Assembly (NCBI GenBank): GCA_029210585.1 | Contig: JARGFP010000001.1 | Span: 77,089-141,088, forward strand | Length of the DNA: 64,000 nt | Reading direction: 5' to 3' | From: Bacteroidales bacterium | GTDB taxonomy: Bacteria; Bacteroidota; Bacteroidia; Bacteroidales; GCA-2748055 | Shown: positions 63,663 through 64,000 of the stretch, piece after piece | Numbering within the stretch: the first letter of the stretch is position 1 | Layout: each line of letters begins with the position of its first letter | The notes under the pieces: generated by a model | Databases searched by the model: none | Told to the model about the DNA's origin: nothing | Seen by the model: only the letters and a program-made list of their open reading frames with translations | Translations under genes and position numbers: made by a program

Positions 63663-64000
63663 CTTTGTAATTGTTTAATTAAACTTAGGTTTTCCTCACC
63701 CTCGAAGCTTTTGCGAGTGTCGGGGGTGAGTTTTTATTTTGAATTCTGCTTTTGAATTTTACTTTTGGAAAGATTCAGTACTCCCCTCGGAAAAATGCAC
63801 CTTGTACATATTCCCAATGGTTCAGATTAGGCTTCTACTTATTAAGATTGATAAGGGTTTTAGACATTTTAGGTTACGAGTTAATTCACATTGGCTATAT
63901 AAATTTAGAAAAAAAAAAAACGAATCCCACAATTTTTTGGATGAATTTTTTCAGGTGTCAAACTTTTCTGGATTGTAAAACCCCAGAATATGATCTCTGC
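63663..64000. other. AT-rich 5' region, no gene seen
   Basis: The bases before the lipoprotein ATG include the hairpin at 63695-63730. Beyond it the sequence is AT-rich with an A11 run near 63909. A 79-codon plus-strand frame at 63739-63978 lacks any recognisable feature. The promoter of the minus-strand unit should lie here but no good TAnnTTTG was found. Confidence 0.4.
63695..63739 (+). terminator. Orphan terminator-like hairpin, plus orientation
   Basis: CTCACCC (63695-63701) pairs with GGGTGAG (63724-63730), with a short inner TCG/CGA stem, and TTTTTATTTT follows on the plus strand. No plus-strand gene precedes it; it sits in the leader of the minus-strand lipoprotein gene. Confidence 0.5.

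Noticed and set aside
63739-63978. 79-codon plus-strand frame near the right end
   Set aside because: Aromatic and basic composition from AT-rich DNA, no signal, no family; probably chance.

Overview
The window looks like chromosomal DNA of a Bacteroidota species, probably close to Bacteroidales/Marinilabiliales. The lineage call rests on Bacteroidota-typical families: a TonB receptor paired with a DUF4249 lipoprotein, a BT_3928-type DoxX protein, a fused DAHP synthase/chorismate mutase, large LepB proteins, WbqC and 7TMR-DISM/SpoIIE. It also rests on several promoters matching TTTG-N18..20-TAnnTTTG and on a near absence of Shine-Dalgarno sites. I saw no rRNA, tRNA, CRISPR array, insertion sequence or recognisable defence or secretion island.

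Layout. 1-0.45 kb: a 151-bp tandem repeat that enters from the left. 0.45-5.7 kb: PKD lipoprotein, dipeptidyl peptidase IV, YgiQ-type radical SAM protein. 5.9-13.4 kb: thrS-infC-rpmI-rplT, then dapB, two tandem signal peptidase I genes and a WbqC gene. 13.5-19 kb (minus): FadL-like porin, a low-complexity Tyr/Gly/Ser lipoprotein, an FG-GAP lipoprotein. 19.2-26.5 kb (plus): 7TMR-SpoIIE phosphatase, archaeal-type proS, an M49-like zinc peptidase lipoprotein, tilS. 26.5-32.3 kb (minus): aromatic amino acid genes pheA-aroG/aroQ-aroB-aroD then aroC-tyrA. 32.4-40.8 kb: nth, small exported proteins, uvrA, an ECF-type sigma factor with a small downstream gene, rsmE, a phosphoesterase. 40.8-50.3 kb (minus): a 1489-residue exported protein, prmA, tpiA, an orphan ABC permease, a DoxX protein, tmk. 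50.4-52.1 kb (plus): folP-cdaA. 52.1-58.4 kb (minus): plsY, pckA, ppdK, xerD. From about 58.45 kb the DNA becomes clearly AT-rich and holds a TonB receptor, its DUF4249 partner and a fibronectin-III lipoprotein gene broken by a frameshift.

The strongest new observation is upstream of pheA on the minus strand. A near-perfect Bacteroidota promoter (32269-32300) precedes a 16-codon reading frame, MRTSFGTYYFYFFDLR, with seven Phe/Tyr codons. Four bases after its stop is a segment that can pair with the 5' arm of a GC-rich hairpin, and that hairpin is followed by five T residues (32154-32180), 74 bases before pheA. This is the architecture of a classical leader-peptide transcription attenuator and would tie the aromatic operon to charged tRNA-Phe/tRNA-Tyr.

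Other points worth a look: the split fibronectin lipoprotein, a G9/C7 hairpin just before the DUF4249-TonB operon, a 12-bp minisatellite after xerD, a structured rpmI-rplT spacer, and several uncharacterised exported proteins. All functional calls come from reading motifs and family resemblance by eye; no database search was run.
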